A stretch of DNA of 38,337 bases from Chrysochromulina tobinii (Eukaryota > Haptophyta > Prymnesiales > Chrysochromulinaceae). Below are positions 1-10,400 of the stretch, piece after piece; within the stretch, counting starts at the first letter, position 1, and every line of letters begins with the position of its first letter. The translations under genes and the position numbers were made by a program. The DNA lies in the NCBI GenBank assembly GCA_001275005.1, contig JWZX01002744.1, positions 1 through 38,337 of the forward strand. The letters are read 5' to 3'. Under the pieces are notes generated by a model, which was not told the DNA's origin, did no database searches, and worked only from the letters and a program-made list of their open reading frames with translations.

Positions 1-770
1 CGGATGACGGAGATACATGAGAGAGCCGTGCTGTGTGCCACGACACTGTCGTCACTCGACGCCGCCGTCGTCACGCGACGGCGGCGTCGAATGACTTCTT
101 TTGCGTTCCCTTCGGAGGGGCGCGCCATCGGGCGCATCTGCCGACAGTGCAGACCGCAGCAGTAGCACTACCGCAGTAGTAGCAGCAGCAGCTTGGACGC
201 TCGCTGCTGCCGGCTGGGCGGCCTCGCCGATGAATCTGCAGAACGACCCAGCTGGCGTAACAGCTACGGCTACGGCCAGTGCGGTAGCACGAGCAGCGGC
301 AGCGACGGTGGTACCTCTGGGTGCACAGGCTACAGCTGCTGCTCCTAGCGCGGCCGAGGCGGCGACTAGACCGGTGGACTTGGACGAGGGCGATGAGGGG
401 TCGATTGGCGTGCTGCAACGCCTGAATACGGTGTCGCTGACGACCGCGGCCGCAGTGGCCGCACCCGGCGACGGCGTGCGTGCGCCGTGGCCGCACCCGG
501 CGACGGCGGGCGTGCGCCGTGGCCGGGGCCGTGGCCGGGGCCAGGGCCGTGTGCGTCTACGGTAGACGTATCTGAGAGTTTGGTGAGAGACGTATATGCG
601 TCAGGTTGTATATGTTTACATGTACACATGGGGGTTCTCGGTGTTGTTTGAGTCCATATAGTCCCTAGACTCGATCAAAGGCCCTCCAGCTATGTGCTGT
701 CTCACGCGATCGAATAACCGAAAAAACCGTGTCGACAACCAGCACTTCTCCTTTGCAGCTTTGTTCGCAT
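1..770. other. Left flank without a convincing gene
   Basis: GC-rich, low-complexity sequence up to about 560, then a more AT-rich stretch (560-700). An open frame at 101-565 (+) would encode an Ala-rich product ending in Arg-Gly repeats. It begins at TTG rather than ATG, has no recognisable domain, and its end lies in a tandem repeat, so I do not call it a gene. If the target-site duplication at 771-784 is real, this stretch is host DNA that lay left of the retrotransposon insertion. Confidence 0.5.
455..545. repeat. GC-rich tandem repeat, 32-bp unit
   Basis: Two 32-bp units (455-486 and 487-518) start with GTGGCCGCACCCGGCGACGG and differ at about one position. They are followed by shorter GTGGCCGGGGCC units to about 545. 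The repeat accounts for the Arg-Gly tail of the open frame at 101-565. Confidence 0.8.
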
Positions 771-784
771 CTCACTTGACCCAA
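771..784 (+). repeat. Candidate target-site duplication, left copy
   Basis: CTCACTTGACCCAA occurs here and again at 10956-10969, directly after the (TTAC)n tail. The match is exactly 14 bp, with mismatches on both sides, as expected for a target-site duplication made by target-primed reverse transcription. It places the 5' end of the element at about 785 and favours ATG 833 as the ORF1 start. Alternative: TTGACCC is also the first part of a dispersed repeat in this window, so both copies could be old repeat copies. Confidence 0.55.
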
Positions 785-832
785 TCAGGGGAGGAACCCT
801 GTGAATACCTTATCCATTCAGGACCCTCCCCG

Positions 833-3800
833 ATGGCCACCTCGGACCTCGCGCTCGGAGCGAATATCGACCACATGAACGTCGCGACCCCTGGGAAGGA
901 CGCGCCCGACCCCAACAAGATCCCACCAAAACGAGCGCTCTTCTCATCGCCGCCGGTTGCTGCGCACAACAAGACCAATGAGCACACACCTTCAACGGCA
1001 GAAAAGCGTCACCTCAGAGAGTCGCACCTCGTTATCCTGCGTGGCGACTGCATCACCAACACGTCTGAGCAGCGCGTCGCGAACATTACCAAGGCGATCG
1101 ATGCGGAGACGTCGCTCGAGCAGCTCCTCAAGAGCAGAATTGAGATGGTGGCGCAGGCCATGGTCAAGATCACGTCGGAGCCTCTCGACGGATTCAAGCA
1201 CAAGGACCTCGTCCTCTTGAAGGAAGGCCTTCAGAATACGCAGGCGATGCTCGTCATGCCCAAGTCGGCTTGCATCGGCGCGCTAGCGTCTACGATCGGT
1301 GGATACTTCGACGCCTATCGGCGCATCTACGGCCTGATGCAAGGACCTGGTTGCTGCTGGGCGCTCGTAGGCCTCCCGTGGATGAAGAAGATGGCGGAGC
1401 TGTTCGGCACCGGCACGGAGGGTGAGTTCGACATGACCTTCGAGCGCAACCTCGATCGTCACAAGGACAAGCTCAAGTACTGCACGGACGCCATGGCTCT
1501 CGGATTTACCTCATGGGCGCTGCCGCATGTCATCAACGCGCTCATCTCGGCGCTCCGGTTCGAGTTCGTCTCGGAGGCGGCGGACCCAGAGGACCTGTAC
1601 AACAAGCAATACCAGGAGTTTAAGACGGTGACCCAGGAGAGTCTCAAGGCTCTCGGAATCCAAGGACCCGAGCGAGATGATGGCTGGGTAGTGTATCCGG
1701 AGAGCGAGGCAACGGAGATTACGGCGAAGGGGTTGGACATGCTGCGTCTGCCCGTCGGCACCAAGATGGAGATGAAGCGGCTTGTTACCACAGAGGAGCT
1801 GCAGGCGGTCGTCGACGTCTACGTGTCGCCACAGATCGGCATCTTCAACATCAAGCGCGGTTTCCGCGAGGGCGGCGAGGGGTTCGAGGCGGTGATCACT
1901 GAGCTCGGCGACGACGTTCTCATGATCATGCCGCGCATTGAGATGGACACGGAGGCGACCGGGCTACTCAAGCTCTCGTTGCGCGTCAAGCTGATCTCCG
2001 AGAAGGAGATTGAGAAGAAACTTCAGACACTTTGCAAGGACCCACGCAATGACACGGTTGAGAACAAAGGCGTTCCGACCAGGCTGGCATCGGGGGGCGA
2101 GGTTCGTATCATATGGTCCGGAGATCTCGGCACGGCGCGGGTGCGCAACGGGCTGACTCGGGCTGCGGCGATCTCGGCAGAACTCGGCAGCAAGAACTCG
2201 GAGGAGACGAGGAAGCTCAGGGGCGAACTTGAGAAACAAATCAAGGCGAACGCCGACGCTCTCCTGGAGCAGGACGCCAAGCTCACCTCGTACACGGCGC
2301 ATTACACTATGCTGGTCGACAAGCAGGCGGCCGTTGTCACAGATATGCAGGGCAAGCATATGGAGGCGATGACCGAATTGCACAAGCAGATGCAGGTCAG
2401 CGAGGAGACGCATGCCAAGATGCTGCAGGAGAGCGAGCAGGCGCGCAAGGACAGCGAGCTCTCGGCTGCGTTTGCGATGGACGCGCTGCGGCAGCAGATC
2501 GCGGAGCTGCAGAGCCTGCAGATCAAGTCGCAGCAGCACATGCTGGGGTTCGCCGCGAGGGCCGATGAGATGGCGGCGGCGCTCACAGGCCACGTGAAAC
2601 GGACGGAATGCTTCATGGAGGCGGTCAAGCTCGAAGTGCTGGCCCAGAAAAAGGAGGTGCAGCTGATCAAGGACTCCGCAGGGTATGTGGAGGCTATGGC
2701 GCGGCTTCACTCTGCTCTCATGAGTGAGGTGGCCCCCTTGCATACGCAGGTCACCGCCTTTGCCAACTCCGTGCGCGCAGGTCTGGGGGCGAATGACGGG
2801 ATCTCCCGCATGACTCCGTCGATGCACCGTATGGGGGGCGGGGACGGGACGACCGGAGAGACCGAAGGCTGTGAGAATGCAGCGAATGGGGCGGCATGCG
2901 GCTTCGAGGGCGTCTCGACTGGGCTGGTAGACTGCGGCGAACAGGCAGTAAACGGGGCGGATTATGGCATCGAGGGCGACTCGACTGGGTTCGGAGGCAG
3001 GGTAGGCGGACGAGGGACTGCCTATGGCCAAGTTCGTGGGGGGGCCGCTCGCGGGAAGCCTGTCTCGCGGCAGGAAGGCTCCTACAGCGCCGGCGAAGAG
3101 CGTTCGATCACGCTGGGCTTAGGTGTGTGTGCATCGGAGGCCTCTCGGGTCTCCGACGTGGTCGAGAACCAGGGTCCGACCGCATCAAAGGGGGCATGCT
3201 ATGTGTCGAATCAAGTAGGCGGCATTTTATGTGTCAAATCTATGTCTATATCGCCGGTTCAAGCTCGGTCGACCACGAGGGTGCTCGACGTAACGCGCCG
3301 AGTCGGGCAGCGAAAGTTTGGAAACGCTGCAGTCAGTCGGCCATTCACGCGTTCATTCCATGCGACGCTCCTGGTACTGGCCCTCCTTGGGTCGCAATGC
3401 GAGGCGCTGGGAAGAACGGCTACGTGCTGCACGACGCTGGACATAGGGCGAGATGATGCGGGGATGCTTCGGTGCCAGGACACTGCTACTCTTCAGTGCT
3501 ATGGCGCATGGCAGGGCCCGTGGAACATGATGATAGGAAGAATGACGCAGCTGCCGATGAGCTGCAAAGACGCGGGGCCCACATTTTGGAGCTGCGTTCA
3601 GGCACTCGACGAAAGGCCCGATCCAATAGTGTCGCGTGATGCGGCGCTGCAGCACGCACCTGAGCCCGAACCGAGCCCGAGGTGGGAAGTACTCAGCCAG
3701 CAGACGGGGCCAGAGCCGGAGGCACAGGGAAGGCAAGGAAGCGGACCAATTGTGATTGCTCACGTGCCGCGGTCGCAACGTAATGCCCCGAAGCCACGGT

Positions 3801-3892
3801 GGGCGATGAGTCGATCGAGGAAAATCCCGGCGGACCCGGGTTGTCTGCAGAGACGACGGCATCGTTGGCACATTAGCTGGCTGGAGTGGTAG
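833..3892 (+). CDS. Retrotransposon ORF1 protein, coiled coil
   Basis: First ORF of the retrotransposon, presumably the RNA-binding/assembly protein that packages element RNA with ORF2. The frame is open from ATG 692, but I prefer ATG 833: it has G at +4, begins a plausible protein (MATSDLALG), and lies just inside the candidate 5' end; 692 would lie in flanking DNA. The product is about 1019 residues. An N-terminal globular-looking part is followed by a long charged heptad-like region (about 2160-2650), a likely coiled coil for multimerisation. Next comes a Gly-rich segment with two degenerate 22-residue repeats (about 2870-3000). The C-terminal third includes a hydrophobic stretch near 3353-3412 and a basic end. 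I see no zinc knuckle or RRM. The stop TAG is 6 nt from the ORF2 ATG, in the same frame. Confidence 0.75.
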   Translation: MATSDLALGANIDHMNVATPGKDAPDPNKIPPKRALFSSPPVAAHNKTNEHTPSTAEKRHLRESHLVILRGDCITNTSEQRVANITKAIDAETSLEQLLKSRIEMVAQAMVKITSEPLDGFKHKDLVLLKEGLQNTQAMLVMPKSACIGALASTIGGYFDAYRRIYGLMQGPGCCWALVGLPWMKKMAELFGTGTEGEFDMTFERNLDRHKDKLKYCTDAMALGFTSWALPHVINALISALRFEFVSEAADPEDLYNKQYQEFKTVTQESLKALGIQGPERDDGWVVYPESEATEITAKGLDMLRLPVGTKMEMKRLVTTEELQAVVDVYVSPQIGIFNIKRGFREGGEGFEAVITELGDDVLMIMPRIEMDTEATGLLKLSLRVKLISEKEIEKKLQTLCKDPRNDTVENKGVPTRLASGGEVRIIWSGDLGTARVRNGLTRAAAISAELGSKNSEETRKLRGELEKQIKANADALLEQDAKLTSYTAHYTMLVDKQAAVVTDMQGKHMEAMTELHKQMQVSEETHAKMLQESEQARKDSELSAAFAMDALRQQIAELQSLQIKSQQHMLGFAARADEMAAALTGHVKRTECFMEAVKLEVLAQKKEVQLIKDSAGYVEAMARLHSALMSEVAPLHTQVTAFANSVRAGLGANDGISRMTPSMHRMGGGDGTTGETEGCENAANGAACGFEGVSTGLVDCGEQAVNGADYGIEGDSTGFGGRVGGRGTAYGQVRGGAARGKPVSRQEGSYSAGEERSITLGLGVCASEASRVSDVVENQGPTASKGACYVSNQVGGILCVKSMSISPVQARSTTRVLDVTRRVGQRKFGNAAVSRPFTRSFHATLLVLALLGSQCEALGRTATCCTTLDIGRDDAGMLRCQDTATLQCYGAWQGPWNMMIGRMTQLPMSCKDAGPTFWSCVQALDERPDPIVSRDAALQHAPEPEPSPRWEVLSQQTGPEPEAQGRQGSGPIVIAHVPRSQRNAPKPRWAMSRSRKIPADPGCLQRRRHRWHISWLEW

Positions 3893-3898
3893 AGGCGG

Positions 3899-6800
3899 AT
3901 GCGCGCGCTTCGCGGAAATACGGTCGAGGAGGTGTTCAACGTTGCACTTTGGAACGCGCGGGAGTTTCACGCGGATTCATGCCCAGCTCGAGAGGCGTCT
4001 CGAGCCAAGGCACTATGGATCATGCGGCGCTTGCAGGAGGAAGACGTGGACGTGTGTTTTCTACTCGAGGTGATGGGAGCACAGGAGGCGTTCACAGCCA
4101 AGACTTATGGGCTGCGTGCTCTTGCGAAGAAGATTGGCTACGAGGTTCGCTGGATGGTGGGCGAGGGCGGGAGTCAGCGGGAGCAGCGGCAGAGCGGCGA
4201 ATCTTTCACCAACGGCATCGCCGTACTTGTCAAGCAGGCGACGTGCACCATCGAGCGCTACGCTCGACTCGAGGAGAGGGTTCTTGGTGTATGGATCAGA
4301 GGCCGTGGGACGAAGGAGCAGCTGCAAACAAGAATCGCGGCGGTCCACGGGCTGCATCACAGTGGCACCTCGAGCTTTGAGAAGCAGTTACAGGCCACAT
4401 ACGCGTGGGCGGCTGATTATTCTCAAACCACGAAGGGCTGCATTGTGGTGGGCGATTTCAATTACGTGGCGGAGGAGGCGTGGCGATCCTCTCGCATGGC
4501 GCTGAGCACCAATGATCGTGCGTTTCGTGACTACATTATGCAGCCGGGAGCGGAGTACGTCTTACCTCGTTCTCCACTGCCGTTGGTTGTTTGGACGCGG
4601 AAGGGTGGCGAGGCCTCCGAGACAGGCGACGCAGACGGCCTTGGATCCATGCTGGATGGGGCTGTGACAATCGGTTGTGAGTGCGGCCTTTGGAACAGAA
4701 CGGTGGTGGATTTTGCCTTCATCAGCGACGGACCATCGACCGGAGTGTCCAAGCCGCTCTCGGACCACGCATGGGTCACATTTTCCAGGGTGGTTCCAAG
4801 GTTGGCAATTTGCGGTGAGAAGCGTCCCGTATCAGCGCTGCCCAGAGGTGACACTCAAGCCAAGGACACCTACTGCAAGCGTGTTCGTGAGAGCGTCGTG
4901 TTCGAAGATCTGCTCTCGGTGCGGGGCATGGTACACGCGACAGCAGCTGCGGTACAATCGCTACGAGGGGTGGCGGAGAAGGCCGTTGCAGAGACGCGAA
5001 AACGCCGGGAGGAGCGGCCGATGGAAACAGCGCACAGGTGGCGCAGGTGGTTGCAAGAGGCGTACGCCGCACGACATCGGGGTCTTACACCGCACGAGGT
5101 GGACGGTGGCCTATTCAACTATCACTCTCGCCTAGGGCTTATTCGAGAAAGATATGCTGGGGCCGGGGATGACGTGTGCTGGGCCAAGATCATTAGGCGA
5201 TGCCGGCGGTGCTGGACGATGGCAAACCGGAGGCTCGTCCGCAGCCAGCGGTGCGACGACGAGCGGTTTCGTGAGCTGGCGCTGGGGATCGTCGAGGGCA
5301 AGGGTAGCAAGGATCTCGCGCAGGTTGCCATGCGAGCGTGGAAGGCGATACGCCCTCAACGCACAAGCTTGGCATTTGATAAGTTTCACCCGCGAGATGA
5401 CATTCACAGCACCCCAACGACTGCGGCAGAGGACCCAGATGCTTTCCTGAGCGGGCTCGCAAGGGAGGGCGAGCGGTTGGTCAAGGGCTTCGCGTCCACC
5501 CCGCCCGTCATCGAGGCGTTCAAGGCGTTCTGCAGGGTCTTCTGTCCAACTTATGAGACCTTACGTGGGCGGGACGGCGGCGAATGGGAGCTCGCCAAGG
5601 AACTCACATTCCCGGTGTTCCTGCAGGTGCTCAAGCGGGTGCCGAGGGGAAAGGCAGTGGGATACGGCGGCTTCTCGATTGAACTACTCATTCACGCGGA
5701 CCGCGAGATCAAGAAGGCGTTCTACGACTGTCTTATGGCGGACCTGCGAGGTGGGGACTTTCCGCCGTCGTGGCGAAAAGTCATCTATGTACTGCTGACG
5801 AAACCGCCACCTAGCAACCCGGCACTCATCTCCGAGAGACGGGAGATCGCCTTGATGGCGCAGGATATGAAGCTGGTCATGCACATGGTGCGGGCGACGG
5901 CATACCGGCTTATCACGGGCAGACTGCGATCGGAACAGTGTGGGTGGCTGCCTGGGTACGGCACTGTCGACGCTGGGCTCCCTCTGGCAGCCGTGATCCA
6001 GCAGGCGCAGAGGCAACAGCAGTCGATATGGATATTGTACGTTGATCTGGCGACGTTCTTTCCGCGCATTGACCGCGAGGCTCTCACGATCGCCGAGCTT
6101 TTGGTCGGGCTCCCTCCTCAAGTGGTTGAATTGGTCGGTCAAATCTACGGCGCAGGACGCGCGGCTGCGGCTGAGGCCGTGGAATGTCAGTTCGACACCG
6201 CCGTCGGGCTTAGTGCCTCCTTTCGGAATCACATGGGAGCGTTGATGGGGGAGGTGCTCTCGCCAGACCGGGCGAAAATCATTCTCAACTCGATCTTATG
6301 GGCGATTAAGTTGCACGTGCATGGGGTCCAGTTATTTGGCTTTGGGGAGGATGCGGAGGGCCGCATTCGAGCAATCGCGAGCCTAGCCTATGCTGATGAC
6401 TGGGCAGGTACGTTTGGCAGCGAAGCTGATCTGAGACGCGCATGGGCGATATGGAACGTCTGGGTACCGATCTCGGGCTCGAAGTTGGGTGTTAAAGGCA
6501 AACTCAAGACGGTGGTCACCGGGGTGCTTCGTGATGGGCAAGGAGGGGAAAGCGACATTCCCGATCCACAGCTCGTCACCCTCGATGGTACACGGGTGCC
6601 GACTCTATCGCGGAGGGAGGCCTACAAGCACCTAGGTGTCCTGCGGGCCGCGATGGGCGGAGATGGGGCGGCAGCCGACTCGCTCAAGAAGCAGCTGCGA
6701 GTTGCGATCGGACGGGTCGCGCGCATGCACAGACCGTCGAGGCGCGACATGATTCTGGTCTCGAACGGTCTCTTCCAGGGACTTGCCGGATTCAAGTGCA

Positions 6801-7411
6801 GCACGGTATACTATCCCTTCGAGTGGATGGAAGACATCGAGAGGGAGTGGAGGAAAATGTTCAACAAGAAAGCGCGACGAGACGCGACTACACCTTCGTG
6901 TCTGTTGTACGAGGGCGGGGGCGGCGCGACAGGAGGTCGGCGGCATCTGTGGGCGATAGGCTGTGCCTCTTTCTACGTGTCCTTCACCAGAGCCCTTGCG
7001 GACGCAGCGGACACCTCGCAGCGGGCAGCGGCCCGGTCGGCTCTGGCCCTCAGTTTGTCGAGGTGGGGGGCGCAGGGCGACCCTCGGTTATTCTCGTGGG
7101 GACATCTCACGAGTACTCTCGAGAGGCAACTGCGGGGACGCCAGAAGCACCTTGGAGAAGCCTTTATGTTGATCTCGAGCCTCCTGCAGGGTGACAAGCC
7201 GCCTGGGGACAACTGGCGTTGGGTACAGAGCCCGGAGGCTTGGGATCCGCTGCACGATTGTCGGCCGCATTTTCGGAGTCGATCGCGCTTTTCGAGCCGG
7301 AGCAGCGCGGAGGCCTTGGCATCGAGCCGGCGCCTAAACTCCTCGACGCACGGATTAGGGTGGCGGGGCAGTTGTACGCGTGGGGGGCCATGCACGAGGG
7401 CCCTCGGCTGA
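3899..7411 (+). CDS. Retrotransposon ORF2, first part: endonuclease and reverse transcriptase
   Basis: Residues 1-300 form an apurinic-like endonuclease: N19 in LWNA, E57 in LLEV, D186/N188 in VVGDFNYV, D271 in VVDFAF and D289/H290 in SDH. This enzyme nicks target DNA to prime reverse transcription. The reverse transcriptase lies at about nt 5640-6800. It has KAVGYGGF and CGWLPGYGT blocks, a motif A aspartate in YVDLATFF, and the catalytic YADDW at 6389-6403. In the last 70 codons of this frame the protein becomes Ser/Arg-rich, while the thumb-like motif GGLGI appears in the -1 frame, so the true product probably moves into the ORF starting at 7195. The start ATG lies 6 nt after the ORF1 stop, suggesting reinitiation or readthrough. 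Confidence 0.88.
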   Translation: MRALRGNTVEEVFNVALWNAREFHADSCPAREASRAKALWIMRRLQEEDVDVCFLLEVMGAQEAFTAKTYGLRALAKKIGYEVRWMVGEGGSQREQRQSGESFTNGIAVLVKQATCTIERYARLEERVLGVWIRGRGTKEQLQTRIAAVHGLHHSGTSSFEKQLQATYAWAADYSQTTKGCIVVGDFNYVAEEAWRSSRMALSTNDRAFRDYIMQPGAEYVLPRSPLPLVVWTRKGGEASETGDADGLGSMLDGAVTIGCECGLWNRTVVDFAFISDGPSTGVSKPLSDHAWVTFSRVVPRLAICGEKRPVSALPRGDTQAKDTYCKRVRESVVFEDLLSVRGMVHATAAAVQSLRGVAEKAVAETRKRREERPMETAHRWRRWLQEAYAARHRGLTPHEVDGGLFNYHSRLGLIRERYAGAGDDVCWAKIIRRCRRCWTMANRRLVRSQRCDDERFRELALGIVEGKGSKDLAQVAMRAWKAIRPQRTSLAFDKFHPRDDIHSTPTTAAEDPDAFLSGLAREGERLVKGFASTPPVIEAFKAFCRVFCPTYETLRGRDGGEWELAKELTFPVFLQVLKRVPRGKAVGYGGFSIELLIHADREIKKAFYDCLMADLRGGDFPPSWRKVIYVLLTKPPPSNPALISERREIALMAQDMKLVMHMVRATAYRLITGRLRSEQCGWLPGYGTVDAGLPLAAVIQQAQRQQQSIWILYVDLATFFPRIDREALTIAELLVGLPPQVVELVGQIYGAGRAAAAEAVECQFDTAVGLSASFRNHMGALMGEVLSPDRAKIILNSILWAIKLHVHGVQLFGFGEDAEGRIRAIASLAYADDWAGTFGSEADLRRAWAIWNVWVPISGSKLGVKGKLKTVVTGVLRDGQGGESDIPDPQLVTLDGTRVPTLSRREAYKHLGVLRAAMGGDGAAADSLKKQLRVAIGRVARMHRPSRRDMILVSNGLFQGLAGFKCSTVYYPFEWMEDIEREWRKMFNKKARRDATTPSCLLYEGGGGATGGRRHLWAIGCASFYVSFTRALADAADTSQRAAARSALALSLSRWGAQGDPRLFSWGHLTSTLERQLRGRQKHLGEAFMLISSLLQGDKPPGDNWRWVQSPEAWDPLHDCRPHFRSRSRFSSRSSAEALASSRRLNSSTHGLGWRGSCTRGGPCTRALG
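7195..7411 (+). other. Frame overlap where ORF2 changes reading frame
   Basis: Both the RT frame and the -1 frame are open here. The likely switch lies before the GGLGI motif near 7309. T-runs at 7270-7273 and 7288-7291 are the obvious candidate positions for slippage or for a base lost in sequencing or by mutation. I see no canonical X-XXY-YYZ slippery heptamer in frame, so a programmed event is not demonstrated. Confidence 0.6.
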
Positions 7412-10400
7412 TGTCGTTTGAGGAGGCGCGGCGACTTTATCCATGGCTATCTGGGGGCGCTCGGGCGGAGTGGGACAGGACGGTGGCAGGGGTCGAGGAG
7501 CGTCTTGACGAGGGGGCAGTACCGGAGCGCGAGGCTTTCAGAGCATGGGATCAGCGGGGCTTAGTTGCAGATGGCGACGCGCTGGTCGGGCTCAGCGGCA
7601 GCACCGGAAACACGACGAGGACGGATGAGTCGAGTGAACACAAGCTACACGACGCCATTCGACAGGCACTTGGCGAGATCAAGAGCGGCGCAGTGCCGAC
7701 ATCGGTCGATTGGGAGTCTCTCCTACGGAACACTTTCCAAGGGATCGAAACACCGAGCGGCGAAGAGTGGTGCATTGGGGGTGGCGACATCCGGGCAGAC
7801 GCCAGAGGAGGACGGGTTTTCTGCGACATCGATAGTGTGGAGGAACCACGCGGCGGGGAGGCGTCTTGGCTTTGTCGCGCTGACGTCGACGATCAGGGGT
7901 TCCTCGAGGGCTGGATGGAGCGTGCGTGCAGAACGCGCGCTCAGTTCAGGTTCGACGCGGAGGGTTATCTCTGTCATAGGGACGGCCCGAGACTGGAACC
8001 GCAGCAGCTCGTGCATCTCGACCCGGCGGTGCAACTCGTGGCACGCGCGCGTATGGCGCTCAAGGACGTTGGCGTCCTTCCTGGTGACGGAATCAAGAGG
8101 CAGGAGACGCACGTACAACTATCCGCGCAACGCCATCTATGGGAGAAACTTACGACGTGGTCAGCGCGGATCAAGGCGACGCGGATCTACACGCTGGACG
8201 GTGGGTGGCGCGAGGTCAAGACGGAAGGAGGAAGGGTGAAGATCGCCACGAGAACTGCGATTGACCACGAGGGGCGGGTGCTTGGAGGTCGGATTTGTGA
8301 GGAGGATGTGAACGAGGACAACTACATAGCCGAACTCGCGGCGCAACTCGACGCGCTCACAGATGCGACCTCTCGTGGGAATGAGGAAAGGGTCATCGTG
8401 GTTTTCGATGCCACGTCACCGGTGCGGGCGATGCTTCGCTTTGGGCGACTCAGCGCTCGCGCGCGCGGGGACCGGCTAGCTGCTGAACTGCTCGAGCACT
8501 TTGAGCGGCTTCGGCGGCGGGTGGCAGCCTTGGCCGACGTTATGTGTGATAAGTTTGGGGTCGATGACGACTACCCAATCCCGAGGGGCAAGGTGGAGTT
8601 TGCATCGATCACCTTCCCCGACCACCGGGGGCCGGCACAGTCATACGCTATGGACGGCATGAGTCGGGTCGTCGCGCAGCGCTTACGCAGCAGGGCGCAG
8701 GATACCATTCTGCGCGATCCCGGCGAACATGTGCAGCTGCTTGGGATTACGCCAGAGGCACAGCAGATTTGCGACGAGGTCGCGTCGAGACGCTGCCAGT
8801 ATGTGGATCAGCCGTACGCGGACCTGCGGGTGCGGCGGGTGGTGGCGGCCGAGTGGTGTCCATTTGGCTGCATTGAGCACGGAGGGGGGTGGCGAGAGAT
8901 ACACCCCTCTGCGGTGGCAAGGCGACGGGTTTTACAGCTTCCAAGGCTCGCGACCTTGGTCGCGACAAGTCTGGATGCCCAACCTGGCGCACTGTGCCTG
9001 ATCTCGGAGCAGGATCAGCAGGACCTGGGCGGCGATGCGGTGCGAGTCGGAGATACGATCGAATGGCGGGGAAGATGGTTCGCACGGGCGGAGCGACCGC
9101 CCACTTGGTGGCACTTTCACTTCGAGTGCGAAGGGGCTTCTCTGTTGGCGGCTCGCAAGTCCTACGCGCTGGCGGCTGTGGCGGCGCGGCGCTGTATGGT
9201 GTCGCTACAGAAGGGGCGCGAGCTGGTCCCGCACAATCAGCTCGACGATCTCATCTTACTCATACACCAAGGGCTGAAGGGTTGGGAGGCGGAAGACGGC
9301 GCGGCGGGGTCGGCTTCTCAAAGGCTGAGCCTACAGAATCGTATCCAACGGGGAGCGAAGGAGGCCTGGGAGACCGAGCTCCTACGTGCAGGCGCGGCAG
9401 GCGCCATTCGAATCTCCGGGTCTGGTGCAGATACCAGCGGACGGTGGAGGCTTGCGCTGACGGAGATGGTGCTGGGCGGATGCCAGCTGCAGAAACTGGG
9501 CAAGGAGCGCTGCGTGGAAGGTAGGAGGGCGCTTTGGGGACGCCTTGGTGACCTTCGGCTCTTGGAAAAGATCTTCACAGCCTGGAGCCGCGTACTGCTG
9601 CACACCACGGTACGCCGGGCTATGGCGCTGCGGGAACTACGGCTTGCTAAGGATTTCGTCACGAGTGTCACGTCTGGCGAGAGGCGGCGTCTACGCAAGG
9701 AGGTGGAGAGGAGGCTGACAATGATTGACGAAGAACTGGCGAGCAATGCGCCCGGCGAGTGGCTCCGACTGCGGGCATGGGTGGCGTGGCGTATGGTGCT
9801 TGCGCAAGGGCTTGGCAAAAGTGGCAGGCGCATCGTTCACGGGGCGACGCGTGATTCCCTGTGCGAACAACTACTCGAGCATTCCACTGGGCGACAACAG
9901 GAGGTGTCAAGGGCCAGCGAGGGGGTGACCACGCTGCGGAGGCGGAAACAACTCGCCTGGCGGCGATGGCTACGCACGGGCGGGTGGGCCGCGTTCGACC
10001 TCTGCCACAGAAAGGAAGCAAGGATCAGGCGGAATCGGGCGCTCGCGGCGCAACGGGATGGCATGCGTCGTTGGGCACGCAGGGCGGACGGCACCAGGTG
10101 GGCCATCTTGACGGAGGCCGAGACGGAGGAGCGCTTCGAGTTTCGACATGAGGGGCTGCGGGCCCTCCTCGATCTCAAACAGGTCCTAAGCGCTGGTGAA
10201 TGGAAGGCGCTGGGAATTCATAACTTGCGACTCGGTCACTTCATCAGAGTCGGCCATCTGTGCTACGGCCCGGAGGAGGCCCCTTCTTGCCACACGTTAA
10301 GTGGGCACGAGGCGATGGACGTTGGTGACCCTGTACGAATTGAAATTGAACCAAGATGGGACCCGCAACGCGGGAAGCGCCGCAGACAGGAAGTGCAGCG

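Noticed and set aside
101-565. Ala-rich open frame with an Arg-Gly tail on the + strand
   Set aside because: Starts at TTG, low complexity, tail produced by a tandem repeat, no domain, and a competing frame of similar length on the other strand.
692-832. Upstream ATG 692 as the ORF1 start
   Set aside because: It lies left of the candidate target-site duplication, and ATG 833 has better context and opens a more plausible protein.
7265-7295. Canonical -1 slippery heptamer at the ORF2 frame change
   Set aside because: Runs of T are present but the P-site codon would not re-pair in the -1 frame; no X-XXY-YYZ motif was found in frame.
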